A stretch of 64,000 nucleotides of DNA, from positions 1-64,000 of the forward strand of contig JAAERX010000027.1 of the NCBI GenBank assembly GCA_024229935.1, in the 5' to 3' direction. This document shows positions 28,113 through 36,154 of the stretch, one piece after another; positions within the stretch are counted from its first letter, which is position 1; each line of letters starts with the position of its first letter. The notes under the pieces are model-generated. The model was not told the DNA's origin and searched no databases. It saw only the letters and a list, made by a program, of their open reading frames with translations. A program made the position numbers and the translations under genes. The stretch comes from Gammaproteobacteria bacterium (GTDB taxonomy: Bacteria > Pseudomonadota > Gammaproteobacteria > Steroidobacterales > GCA-2729495).

Positions 28113-28427
28113 ATGCCTGAATTCACCAATGTCACCTTAGTTAAAGCAGCCAACATCTATTTCGATGGCAAGGTAACCAGTCGTACAGTCAGATTCACAG
28201 ATGGTAGTCACAAAACACTGGGCATTATGCTGCCGGGTGATTACAGCTTTAATACTGAAGCTGCAGAGGTTATGGAAGTTCTGGCCGGCAGTATGGATGT
28301 CCGTCTGGCTGGTAGTAATGACTGGCATACCTACGGGACTGGCGCCCAGTTCAATGTACCCGCCAACTCAGGTTTTGACCTTAAGGTCACTGAAATCGCA
28401 GACTATTGCTGCTCATATGTAAGCTAA
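28113..28427 (+). CDS. ppnP: Pyrimidine/purine nucleoside phosphorylase PpnP
   Basis: A 104-residue cupin protein of the YaiE/PpnP family, which phosphorolyses nucleosides. Blocks seen are [40 protein letters not shown] and [13 protein letters not shown]. The length matches the family (94-105). The start is the ATG at 28113 with GAGAGAAA upstream; a longer frame opens further upstream inside the divergent gene and is rejected. A half-copy of the dispersed palindrome follows the stop. Confidence 0.92.
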   Translation: MPEFTNVTLVKAANIYFDGKVTSRTVRFTDGSHKTLGIMLPGDYSFNTEAAEVMEVLAGSMDVRLAGSNDWHTYGTGAQFNVPANSGFDLKVTEIADYCCSYVS

Positions 28428-28438
28428 ATCACTTGAGG

Positions 28439-28455
28439 ATCAGACCCCGGCATTT
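28439..28455. repeat. Half-copy of the dispersed palindrome, copy 6
   Basis: GATCAGACCCCGGCATT, one intact arm matching the right arm after recQ (5197-5207). It sits between the convergent ppnP and SnoaL-like genes. Confidence 0.4.
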
Positions 28456-29107
28456 ATTCTTCTTTCTTGTGGGTTTCCATGTATTCAGGAAAGTCCTCAC
28501 GGGTATGTCGTTCATACAGCTTAGATATATACGGCATCGGCGATTGCTCACCTTCCTCACGATGTTGCTTGTATAAACGTTGCACATATAAGATGGGGGA
28601 GCCAGGTGATTCGGCCCAGGTTATCAGCCGCCAGCCTGCATCAGTCTTACGAAAAATTGCACTGGCACGGGCATCTGTACCAATTGCATTAGGCAGGAAG
28701 TCCATTTTTGTATCAAAACGTATCCAGAATTTGGCAAAAGCAAGGTCATCTGCAAGCCAACGTGCCTGCACCCCATCAAAACGCATACGTATAGAAGTAA
28801 CCGTGCTGTCACCCGGTGGGTCGAAGTAATCATTCACCTGCTCCCAACCAATACGCCATTCATCCTGTTCTTCAGCCAGATAAAATGGTTCCGGATCATT
28901 CTGATCCCATAACGCAGCCAACCCTGCAGGATCCTGTTTATCCCACAGCACCTCATACTCATTCAGCACCGCATCAATCTCAGCTGTCAGGGCCTGGTCT
29001 TTTGCTATTGCCGGTTTACGGGCCTGGTTATGGCCACCCGCAAACACAAATTGGGTCACCAACAAACCAGCAAGAAAATATCCTAGAATTGCAACTTTAG
29101 AGTGCAT
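28454..29107 (-). CDS. Secreted SnoaL-like (NTF2 fold) protein
   Basis: A 217-residue protein with a signal peptide (hydrophobic residues 6-23, ending VFAGG) and an NTF2-like domain seen in AEIDAVLNEYEVLWDKQDPAGLAALWD, FAKFWIRFDT and AIFRKTDAGWRLITWAE. It is likely to fold as a ligand-binding cone in the periplasm. It is a different subfamily from the cytoplasmic SnoaL-like gene at 25686. The function is unknown. Confidence 0.8.
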   Translation of the reverse strand: MHSKVAILGYFLAGLLVTQFVFAGGHNQARKPAIAKDQALTAEIDAVLNEYEVLWDKQDPAGLAALWDQNDPEPFYLAEEQDEWRIGWEQVNDYFDPPGDSTVTSIRMRFDGVQARWLADDLAFAKFWIRFDTKMDFLPNAIGTDARASAIFRKTDAGWRLITWAESPGSPILYVQRLYKQHREEGEQSPMPYISKLYERHTREDFPEYMETHKKEE

Positions 29108-29199
29108 TATTGATTACCTCTGGCTCCATCAAAAAGACGTAAGTGTGATTACAAGCACACCATCATAAAGCAAAAAAAAACAACTTTTCCGGCCACCAA

Positions 29200-30186
29200 T
29201 TACCCAGGCCAGTCCGTTACCCAAACATCATTGTCCTGTGGCCACGGAGACATAACTTCACGGTCACCACCAAAGGTCCATATTTTGCCATCACGTACTT
29301 CCAGCATGAAATCACTTTTACCGTCACGCCCCAGGTTGTCTTCACAGCCCCACACGTTATCAGTCGTTTTTCTCCAGCCATCCATACTTTCACCACAGGC
29401 TTTTGGGTCCCAGAACCAGCAGTCATGGGCAATATGCTGACGCTTTGCTTTGGGGTCAGGCCCCTGAATATGCCCACCAATCACAACAACCTGGCCATTA
29501 TGGGCAATACCCTGATGTCCAGTTCGTGGCACCCAAGGCGCATGCCCAAGTAACTCCCAGCTCGCACCTTTATCTGCAGATTTCCAAACATCGTTACGAC
29601 GCCCCGGCCAGTTAGCCTGAATCACCGGGTTATCGTGATCACCACCCATAAAATAAATGGTGCCATCTATATGCACTACCTGCATACCAGCACGGCCCAT
29701 ATCTTCGGGCAACTGGCAGCGCAGCTCCCAGGTTTCACCCATATCTTTGCTAACCCAAAGTTCGGGGTAAAGAATTCGGCCAAAGGAATTTTTTCCACCA
29801 CCGAATAAATAAATATCACCATCAATCACGTGACTGTGGTGCCCGGCTCGTGGCTCCCATGGCGCATTGGCACAAACCTGATCCCAATTACGACCCTGAT
29901 CAGCAGAACGCCATACATCATTATAAAAAGTCAACAGACTTTGCCCACCGGTTAGTACCAGGTGACCATTAACAACATCTACATCCGGATAACAGCGTTT
30001 ACCCCAACCCGCTTTTTTGGACATGCATTCCCAATTAATGCCGTCTTTAGTACGCCAGGTATCTGAATAAATTTTGAACATGCCCGTACGGCCACTGACC
30101 ACATAGAAATAGCCATCCATCACTCCCCCGCGTGGCATTGCCCGCACACCCCAGGGCGATTTTTCAGCAACTTGTTTCCACTCCAT
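29200..30186 (-). CDS. Kelch-type beta-propeller protein
   Basis: A 328-residue protein with no signal peptide, made of about six kelch repeats, each with a GG pair and a conserved Trp (for example YLFGGGKNSF, YFMGGDHDNP, VVIGGHIQGP, TFGGDREVM). Repeated ELWVSKDMGETWE, DVWRSADQGRNWDQ and DVWKSADKGASWE blocks resemble sialidase-type Asp-box turns. It may bind a carbohydrate or protein partner; no catalytic site was identified. A strong AGGAGG ribosome site precedes the ATG. Confidence 0.85.
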   Translation of the reverse strand: MEWKQVAEKSPWGVRAMPRGGVMDGYFYVVSGRTGMFKIYSDTWRTKDGINWECMSKKAGWGKRCYPDVDVVNGHLVLTGGQSLLTFYNDVWRSADQGRNWDQVCANAPWEPRAGHHSHVIDGDIYLFGGGKNSFGRILYPELWVSKDMGETWELRCQLPEDMGRAGMQVVHIDGTIYFMGGDHDNPVIQANWPGRRNDVWKSADKGASWELLGHAPWVPRTGHQGIAHNGQVVVIGGHIQGPDPKAKRQHIAHDCWFWDPKACGESMDGWRKTTDNVWGCEDNLGRDGKSDFMLEVRDGKIWTFGGDREVMSPWPQDNDVWVTDWPG

Positions 30187-30479
30187 GGCGAGCCTCCTAA
30201 ATCACCTAAGCACCTAATATAGCTGATTGGTACTTTCAAGGCTTCCCCCAATTGACACACTGGTATTTGCCAAATTTTGACAGACTGACAGGGTCCCTGA
30301 CCTACCCTTTACTAAAGGGACTCTTGCGTCAGAGGCAGTTCTCATTTTGACGATCCAAGAGACTTTCAGAGCAAAATAGTGGCAACAATGCCGGGAATGC
30401 TATTCCTGCACAAAAAATATCTAAATCCTAGGGGGCAAGCCCATGTTAAACTTTTCGTAAATCATCTAGGAATAAAAAT

Positions 30480-31232
30480 ATGGGCAAGCTGGCTAAAGCA
30501 GTTATTGGAATGACCGTTACCGTACTGGTTCTTATGGCTATTGGAACCTGGTTACTGACTTCCAACATTGATGGCATTGTCAAAAAAGTTATCCAAGAGG
30601 TAGGCAGCGAGACCCTTGATACAGATGTCTCTCTTGATAACGTAGTAATAAGCCTGAAGGATGCCAGAGGCGCACTTATAGGGTTGAATATTGCCAACCC
30701 CAAGGGCTTTAAATCAGCTCATGCATTTCAACTGGGCAGCATTGATGTCGACCTTGATGCCAAGAGTCTTACGGGAGATGAAGTTGTTATGCCAAGTATC
30801 ATTATTGATCAGGCAGCACTGACATTTGAGCAGTCCGGAACAGCCACCAATTTACAAACTCTGCTGAACAACATTAACAGTACAGATACTTCAGGCAGTG
30901 ATAACTCTGGCAATGATAGTGCAGAGGATGTGCTTATTGTGATTGAAGAGCTGCAATTAACTGGCGCCACTATGACAGTCATATCAGATCAGCTACCCAA
31001 GTCACTTGATGTAACACTTCCCGATATAACCCTAAAAGATATTGGCCGTCGAGGCGCAGGTGTCACACCTGAACAGGCTGCGGGACTGATTATTAAACCC
31101 ATCCTGAAGCAGGCTGAAACAGCTGCTAAAAATCGTATTACGGATAAGTTAAAAGATCTTACTATAGAAAAAATCGGCGAGGAAAAGGATAAATTTCTTG
31201 ACTCAGCCAAGAAAAAATTATTTGGCAAGTAA
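30480..31232 (+). CDS. AsmA-like membrane-anchored protein
   Basis: A 250-residue protein with one N-terminal helix (residues about 9-27), then an extracytoplasmic beta-rich region, a Ser/Asp/Asn-rich linker (SDNSGNDSAED) and a charged helical C-terminal tail ending KKKLFGK. The pattern VSLDNVVISLKDARGALIGLNIANPKGF resembles the start of AsmA/DUF748 lipid-transfer-like proteins, but the protein is short. A perfect copy of the dispersed palindrome follows the stop. Confidence 0.65.
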   Translation: MGKLAKAVIGMTVTVLVLMAIGTWLLTSNIDGIVKKVIQEVGSETLDTDVSLDNVVISLKDARGALIGLNIANPKGFKSAHAFQLGSIDVDLDAKSLTGDEVVMPSIIIDQAALTFEQSGTATNLQTLLNNINSTDTSGSDNSGNDSAEDVLIVIEELQLTGATMTVISDQLPKSLDVTLPDITLKDIGRRGAGVTPEQAAGLIIKPILKQAETAAKNRITDKLKDLTIEKIGEEKDKFLDSAKKKLFGK

Positions 31233-31233
31233 G

Positions 31234-31252
31234 TTTGGTGTCTGACACCAAA
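31234..31252. repeat. TTTGGTGTC-T-GACACCAAA palindrome, copy 7
   Basis: A perfect 9-bp inverted repeat around a central T, two bases past the stop of the AsmA-like gene. It is a GGTGTC variant of the dispersed family. Its trailing A-run gives it terminator-like potential on the minus strand. Confidence 0.75.
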
Positions 31253-31337
31253 AATTAACGGCTATTTAAAAGGCAAAACTATACATTCAGGGTGGACCTA
31301 AGGGCGTCACTTTGAAAGCTTAAAACGGCTATAAAAG

Positions 31338-31352
31338 TTGGGGCCTGACCCT
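31338..31352. repeat. Degenerate palindrome TGGGGCCTGACCCTA, copy 8
   Basis: Partly conserved copy of the dispersed palindrome in the same intergenic region as copy 7. Confidence 0.35.
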
Positions 31353-31758
31353 AGGTTGTAACTTGCGGTATAGCCAGAATCCACCGGCGTTGTCGCCACT
31401 GCGGAGCGCACTGATCGTAACTTTGTGGCATTCCCCTCGGAAGGCTTCGGCATTGCACCTGCACCGCGTCAATGGGGTGTAAGGACAAGTATGCGCTTTT
31501 AGTATTTTTTAAATATGGAATCCTTCGGGACCTGCTAGGAAAATCTTAGTTACAAGTATAGATAACAATATCCGCCCTGCCCCGATCAACACTTGATAGC
31601 CGGGCACTTCATTTTGGCAGGAAAGAAATTGTCAGCACCCAACTGTCTGGTTCACGGGAACATAACCCCTGAATCAAGCCTCCATTCAAATCTGAATGCA
31701 AATTGCCAACTATATGCGGAACCTTGTCTGCTCCCGCTATATTTGCTTCAACAATTAC

Positions 31759-32442
31759 CTATGGCTTGCTTGTCCCGGCCTGAAGCTGTTCACCCCGCTG
31801 TAAGGGTGCTTGCTCTTTAGCTTCAGGGTCAATCGTGTGATAAATCCTGCCAATGGTTTGGTCATCATCAAGACAATCAATTATTAATGCAGCAAGATCA
31901 GCACGCTGGATCATACCCATAACCGCATGATCCTCAGTCTTAATTGCAGTACCCGTTGCCGGCTCCGAACCCATGCCGCCAGGGCGCAGGATGGTCCAGT
32001 CCAGTGCGCTGTCACTAAGACAAGCCTCAGCCAGGGTTTTTAGTTCCAGCACAGGCCCCAGAAATTTCCAGACATTGTCATTAATGGCTGCACGACTATC
32101 ACCAGCGCCTATAGCGGTTACCAGTACGATACGTTGCACACCATGGTGCAAAGCTGCATTAACAATATTGTGAGCGCCATCTACATCGGGGCGGGGTTCC
32201 GTGCGTGACCCACCAATTGTGCAGACAATGGCACGGATATTCCCAGCACCAACAGCACCATCAACAGACTCAGCATCCAGCACATTGCCTGTTGCATACT
32301 CAACACCCAGTTCATCAAGGCCTGAGCAATCAGAGCTTGGCCGCACAAAGGCACGAACCTTGTCACCACGACCTCTAAGCATTTTTACGGTCTCTAGCCC
32401 CGTACGCTGGCTAGCACCAAATACTAGAATTTCATCAGTCAT
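31759..32442 (-). CDS. NAD(P)-binding Rossmann protein (atypical SDR)
   Basis: A 227-residue protein. LVFGASQRTGLETVKMLRGRG is an NAD(P)-binding glycine motif of the atypical SDR5/NmrA-like type, followed by VRAFVRP and a GNVLDAESV block. There is no catalytic YxxxK tetrad in the classical place. It belongs to the group of genes on the minus strand behind the MarR gene (methyltransferase, beta-propeller, MarR), separated by short gaps, so it may be part of that transcript. Confidence 0.82.
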   Translation of the reverse strand: MTDEILVFGASQRTGLETVKMLRGRGDKVRAFVRPSSDCSGLDELGVEYATGNVLDAESVDGAVGAGNIRAIVCTIGGSRTEPRPDVDGAHNIVNAALHHGVQRIVLVTAIGAGDSRAAINDNVWKFLGPVLELKTLAEACLSDSALDWTILRPGGMGSEPATGTAIKTEDHAVMGMIQRADLAALIIDCLDDDQTIGRIYHTIDPEAKEQAPLQRGEQLQAGTSKP

Positions 32443-32504
32443 AAGTTCTTACCCAAAGTGCTTAGCTCAGGTTCTTACCAAGCTGTGTTTGTCTTGAAAA
32501 TATT

Positions 32505-33125
32505 TCAGCCCCGGCGGAACCAGTAACGGCCGATGCATGCAGATCGACCTATAAAAAACGGCATATCACTGCGATCTTCTGATATATCTTCAACCAGTTC
32601 AAACTCCGGTGCAAACTTCTGGCATATGGTATCTGCATAGATTCGGCTTGGGCCTATTGGCCACCAATCCCACCAACCACGCCGACCAAAATGCACCAGA
32701 ATAAAGTCACCCCCCGGAGCCAGCCAGTTCAATAGCTGTGCCTTGTATGCATCTATAGCTATAGTTCCAGGGGTATGCAGACAACCAATATCCAGAATCA
32801 CATCAAATGTGTGCTTCGTAGTCCACTTACCCACATCCGCCTGCACCGCCTCAATCGCAAGGTCACTAACTGCGATTTGTTTCGTTAACATCGTGATAGC
32901 CTGCGGCATGAAATCAATAGCCGTGACCTGATAACCACGTTCTGCCATGTATATAGAGTTTGTCCCGGCACCACAGCCTATATCCAGTGCTGTACCGGCT
33001 GATTCACGCTGATCAAGGGCTTTAACAAGTAATTCAGGCGGGTCCACCTCATACCAGGGCAGGTCCTCTGGGTTTTCAGCAGAATTATACAGCCGATCAA
33101 AAATACCTTTGCTTTGCCCACCCAT
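32505..33125 (-). CDS. Class I SAM-dependent methyltransferase
   Basis: A 206-residue protein with the SAM-binding loop LDIGCGAGTNSIYMAERG and acidic strand end VTAIDFMPQ. The TIARGNLEDLPWYEV-like N terminus and DVILDIGCLHT block resemble methyltransferases of the thiopurine/TehB-like or UbiE-like group. The substrate is unknown. It lies between the SDR and beta-propeller genes, all on the minus strand. Confidence 0.85.
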   Translation of the reverse strand: MGGQSKGIFDRLYNSAENPEDLPWYEVDPPELLVKALDQRESAGTALDIGCGAGTNSIYMAERGYQVTAIDFMPQAITMLTKQIAVSDLAIEAVQADVGKWTTKHTFDVILDIGCLHTPGTIAIDAYKAQLLNWLAPGGDFILVHFGRRGWWDWWPIGPSRIYADTICQKFAPEFELVEDISEDRSDMPFFIGRSACIGRYWFRRG

Positions 33126-33196
33126 TTTATACTCCGCTTGTTATTTTCAATCTTGTCTAGCTTAATTTACGCACTTTTTTATCTTCACCCTTGCTC

Positions 33197-34156
33197 TTAT
33201 CCCTTGTACTCAGCTACGCCTGCCAGACTGCGATTAGGCGCTTTCATACCGGTATCAATTTCACCAACAATTTCACCGCTTTCTATATTGACCTTAACCA
33301 TCGTGCCTTCCCAGATACAGCTGACAAGACAGTGCTCACCATCCCCACAAATTTCTATATCTGACCAGCCGTAAGTCTCCAGTGGATAGGTACGCAATAC
33401 CTCACCCTGTTCATCCAGCAACTCCATATAATCACCGCGAGTAACAAGCAATCGTCCATCCGGCAGATACTTCACAGCAATAACCCAGACCTTATCCATA
33501 GCACCCGGTTCACCCGGGTAGGTCACCAAATCCGGCAGTTGCTTGTCATTCACCACGTCATAACGCATCAGACGCTTACTGGTTTCGGTGGCATAGGTAA
33601 TAAACTGCTCACTCGGGTGCAAACTGGAGTGGGTCACACCCTTAAAACCAGTCATTTCCAGTGACGTTTCTGTCTTGAAAATATTAAGCAGATTCCAGTC
33701 CGGGTCATACTTATATACATAGCCATAGCCAAGTACATCCTCACCAGGAATAACTGCAAATTTAATAGTTGTACGATTTGCAATTGGATTGTCTGGCTTC
33801 TTCTCAGCTTTCATATGCTCACCAAGGTAGATATTACCCTCAGCATCAAAACTGGCACTACGATAACCACGCGGCAGAAATTTATCGCTTAACGGTAACT
33901 GCCGACCTGTCTTTGGATCAACATGCAACACACTAAGGTCATTAAATGCCCACAGTAGCCCATCGCCATCAAACTCCAGTCCACCTACGTAGTGTTCTCC
34001 ACCCTTAGTCCAGAGCTCCCCTTTCTTTTGCAGGTCCTTACCATACTGCGCAATAAAAGCATCGCCGGCATGATCGTCATCCGGGTCATTTAATAGGGTA
34101 AGTCCTAAAAAAATATCACCCTTTTCAAAAGGCTGCATCGTGTTTTTATTAGTCAT
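33197..34156 (-). CDS. Beta-propeller (NHL/SMP-30-like) protein
   Basis: About 319 residues from the ATG at 34156. Repeats of the type YVGGLEFDGDGLLWAFN, SASFDAEGNIYLGEH, VIAVKYLPDGRLLVTRGDYM and CLVSCIWEGTMVKVNI fit an NHL or SMP-30/gluconolactonase-like six-bladed propeller. No signal peptide is seen. An upstream TTG (34189) would overlap the MarR gene and is less likely. The MarR gene stop lies 13 bases upstream, so both are likely to be on one transcript. Confidence 0.7.
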   Translation of the reverse strand: MTNKNTMQPFEKGDIFLGLTLLNDPDDDHAGDAFIAQYGKDLQKKGELWTKGGEHYVGGLEFDGDGLLWAFNDLSVLHVDPKTGRQLPLSDKFLPRGYRSASFDAEGNIYLGEHMKAEKKPDNPIANRTTIKFAVIPGEDVLGYGYVYKYDPDWNLLNIFKTETSLEMTGFKGVTHSSLHPSEQFITYATETSKRLMRYDVVNDKQLPDLVTYPGEPGAMDKVWVIAVKYLPDGRLLVTRGDYMELLDEQGEVLRTYPLETYGWSDIEICGDGEHCLVSCIWEGTMVKVNIESGEIVGEIDTGMKAPNRSLAGVAEYKG

Positions 34157-34169
34157 ATTTTTAATCCAG

Positions 34170-34625
34170 TTAACTATATTCTTTATCAATCTGCTGACGA
34201 ATGATTTTTACCAGCCGTATTACTGCATCAATATCCGCATCACAGTAGCTGCCTGCAATACTCTGAATCCAAACCTGTTGACGTTGTTCCAGTTCTGTAA
34301 GTAAAGTTCTTCCCGTCGTTGTAACCTCAACCAGTTGTGCCCGCTTATCTTCCAGACTGGGTAAATAATTAATCAATTTTTTATCTGCCAGCACATCGGC
34401 AATACGTTGAACACTTTGACGTGCTAACCCCATTTGTCTGGCAGTTTTAGCAACGGTACCTGGCACTTCATCCTGACCAAATGCACCGAGTACACCCCAC
34501 TGGGTTCCGGTCACGCCCATCCCATCGGTCAGTTGTTGCGCAACATCTACCAGACTGCGGTTCAGCCTGAAACACTCACCCATCATTTCATTGAAGGTTG
34601 CGAGATTTGGCAGGTTATCGGACAT
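34170..34625 (-). CDS. MarR family transcriptional regulator
   Basis: About 151 residues from the ATG at 34625 (an ATG at 34652 adds nine residues and lies inside the operator). The winged-helix core shows GMGVTGTQWGVLGAF, ARQMGLARQSVQRIADVLADK (recognition helix) and YLPSLEDKRAQLVEVT, the MarR wing. It is divergent from the first Rieske oxygenase gene with a near-perfect palindrome between them. It is therefore likely to repress both directions and to respond to an aromatic or cyclic inducer. Confidence 0.9.
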   Translation of the reverse strand: MSDNLPNLATFNEMMGECFRLNRSLVDVAQQLTDGMGVTGTQWGVLGAFGQDEVPGTVAKTARQMGLARQSVQRIADVLADKKLINYLPSLEDKRAQLVEVTTTGRTLLTELEQRQQVWIQSIAGSYCDADIDAVIRLVKIIRQQIDKEYS

Positions 34626-34642
34626 AGTATGAACTTTATAAA

Positions 34643-34680
34643 TTGACAGCATGCTGACTATTATGTCAGTATGCTGTCAA
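34643..34680. promoter_or_regulatory. Probable MarR operator
   Basis: Left arm TTGACAGCATGCTGAC (34643-34658) and right arm GTCAGTATGCTGTCAA (34665-34680) match at 15 of 16 positions around a 6-base centre TATTAT. Each arm starts with a TTGACA-like -35 hexamer on one strand, so a bound MarR dimer could block promoters in both directions. Confidence 0.75.
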
Positions 34681-34700
34681 TATGTCGAGGAATGCCACAC

Positions 34701-35846
34701 ATGTACATTAACTTCTGGTATCCAATAGCCCGCAGTGAAGAGGTCGTCAATGACAAACCATTGCAAGTGAACTTACTAGGTCTTTCATTTGTTGCTTTTC
34801 GGGATGCCAGTGGCAAAGCCGGAGTACTTGCGAACACCTGCGTACACAGAGGCGGCTCATTAAGTAAAGGCATCATGAAGAATGGATGTATTGCCTGCCC
34901 TTATCATGGCTGGCAATTTAATGCTGAAGGTGAATGCACCCATATCCCTTCTCTTATCAATAGCAAAATTCCAGCACGAGCCAAAGCTGATGCCTACCCT
35001 GTACAGGAACGTTACGGCATTGTATTTGCTTTTCTTGGCGACCTTCCTGAAGAAGAACGGCCACCATTGCATGATATCAAGGAGTACGGAACCGAAGGAT
35101 GGAAAACACAACTATATGTTTTTGAAGTAGCCTGCAATTATGAACGCTCCGTTGAAAACGGCCTGGACCCGATTCACAATGAATTTGTACACCCAGCCCA
35201 GGGTGCGCCAATGTTGCCACCTGAACAACAAAGTTCACCCATGCCAATGGAAGACATCCCTTGGGGCAGTAAATTCTATCTTGCGTTCCCATCAAAAAAG
35301 GAAGTCAACACCGAGCTTAATCCTAAAAAAACCGGTAAACGCATTGGTGCAGCCGGCTCGTGGTTTCAGGGGCCCAATCAATTAGTTACTTGGATAGATA
35401 TCTCTGAAGAGAATTCATTCCACCAGTACCTGTTTGAAGCGCCTATAGATGACTCCCATACACGAATCTTCTTTGTAAACATGCGCAGCTGGTTACTTGA
35501 AGACGAGCACGATGAACGTATAAAAAAACCAACTCTGGATATTGTTCATGAAGACGTCAAAATCCTGGAAAGCCTGGAGCCTATCAATACACCTTTAACT
35601 AATACCAAAGAAGTCCTTGTGCCTGGAGATACCGTAGTGCTGCGCTACCGCGAATGGCTGGCAGAATGGGATGCCAAGGGATGGAGGATTGATTTTCCCC
35701 GGCTACAGGCTGAGAAGAAAGCCACTGCCTTCGCTATCCCCTCACCGGGACGCCGTGAATCAGGTAACTGGGTACTGGATCCTGTCCCCTTAAAAGAAGG
35801 CGGTGAACAAACCCGTACCCGACGTACGCTGCCTTCAACGAGCTAA
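34701..35846 (+). CDS. Rieske oxygenase alpha subunit (paralogue 1)
   Basis: A 381-residue ring-hydroxylating oxygenase large subunit. The start is the ATG at 34701 with GAGGAA 10 bases upstream; its first residues MYINFWYPIARSEE match those of the gene at 37777. The Rieske cluster motifs are CVHRGGS and CPYHGW, and the mononuclear iron site is in NGLDPIHNEFVHP (Asp and two His). Such enzymes hydroxylate or demethylate aromatic or other cyclic compounds with an NADH-reductase partner, which is not in the window. Regulated by the adjacent MarR protein is likely. Confidence 0.88.
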   Translation: MYINFWYPIARSEEVVNDKPLQVNLLGLSFVAFRDASGKAGVLANTCVHRGGSLSKGIMKNGCIACPYHGWQFNAEGECTHIPSLINSKIPARAKADAYPVQERYGIVFAFLGDLPEEERPPLHDIKEYGTEGWKTQLYVFEVACNYERSVENGLDPIHNEFVHPAQGAPMLPPEQQSSPMPMEDIPWGSKFYLAFPSKKEVNTELNPKKTGKRIGAAGSWFQGPNQLVTWIDISEENSFHQYLFEAPIDDSHTRIFFVNMRSWLLEDEHDERIKKPTLDIVHEDVKILESLEPINTPLTNTKEVLVPGDTVVLRYREWLAEWDAKGWRIDFPRLQAEKKATAFAIPSPGRRESGNWVLDPVPLKEGGEQTRTRRTLPSTS

Positions 35847-36148
35847 GAGTGCAGAGAACTCTCAACGCGCTTATGGAAGATATTTATAAGGCCCTGCTCT
35901 GTGTGGCAGCGGGTTAGTTTTCTGGTTTATAAGCCCGGGTTCACTCTTACCTATATAAAGTAGGGTTCAGCCTTACACACACAAATCACGAGCAACAATA
36001 AGAACACGTTACAAAGCTTCTCCAGGTTCCCATGCCACCCTCGGTAAATACCTATGCCACTCTATTTTGTAGTATGCAAAATAGAGTGGCATAGGTAGCC
36101 ATACAGACCAATCTGGTCATCTGCCTACCCATAATTAAACAGGAGCAC
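35847..36148. promoter_or_regulatory. 302-base region with a perfect 21-bp inverted repeat
   Basis: Separates two Rieske genes on the same strand. It holds the inverted repeat at 36049-36069 and 36077-36097 (listed separately). The first 150 bases show no gene or clear terminator. Confidence 0.6.
36049..36097. repeat. Perfect 21-bp inverted repeat with 7-base loop
   Basis: The arm at 36049-36069 (TACCTATGCCACTCTATTTT plus G) is exactly complementary to 36077-36097, with loop TAGTATG. There is no T-run after it, so it is not an obvious terminator. It lies about 60 bases before the second Rieske gene and may be an operator, an RNA hairpin or a small mobile-repeat remnant. Confidence 0.85.
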
Positions 36149-36154
36149 ATGATC

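Larger units (their letters stand above)
31233..31758. other. 526-base intergenic region with two palindromes
   Basis: Contains the perfect palindrome at 31234-31252 and a decayed one at 31338-31352. The rest shows no convincing gene, tRNA or clear terminator. A short plus-strand frame that starts at 31593 overlaps the next gene and has no family pattern. Confidence 0.6.

Noticed and set aside
30305-30319. CCCTTT-ACT-AAAGGG hairpin
   Set aside because: Short stem, no T-run and no gene end nearby; too weak to call a terminator.
31593-31820. 75-residue plus-strand frame before the SDR gene
   Set aside because: Overlaps the end of a convincing SDR gene and has no recognisable pattern.
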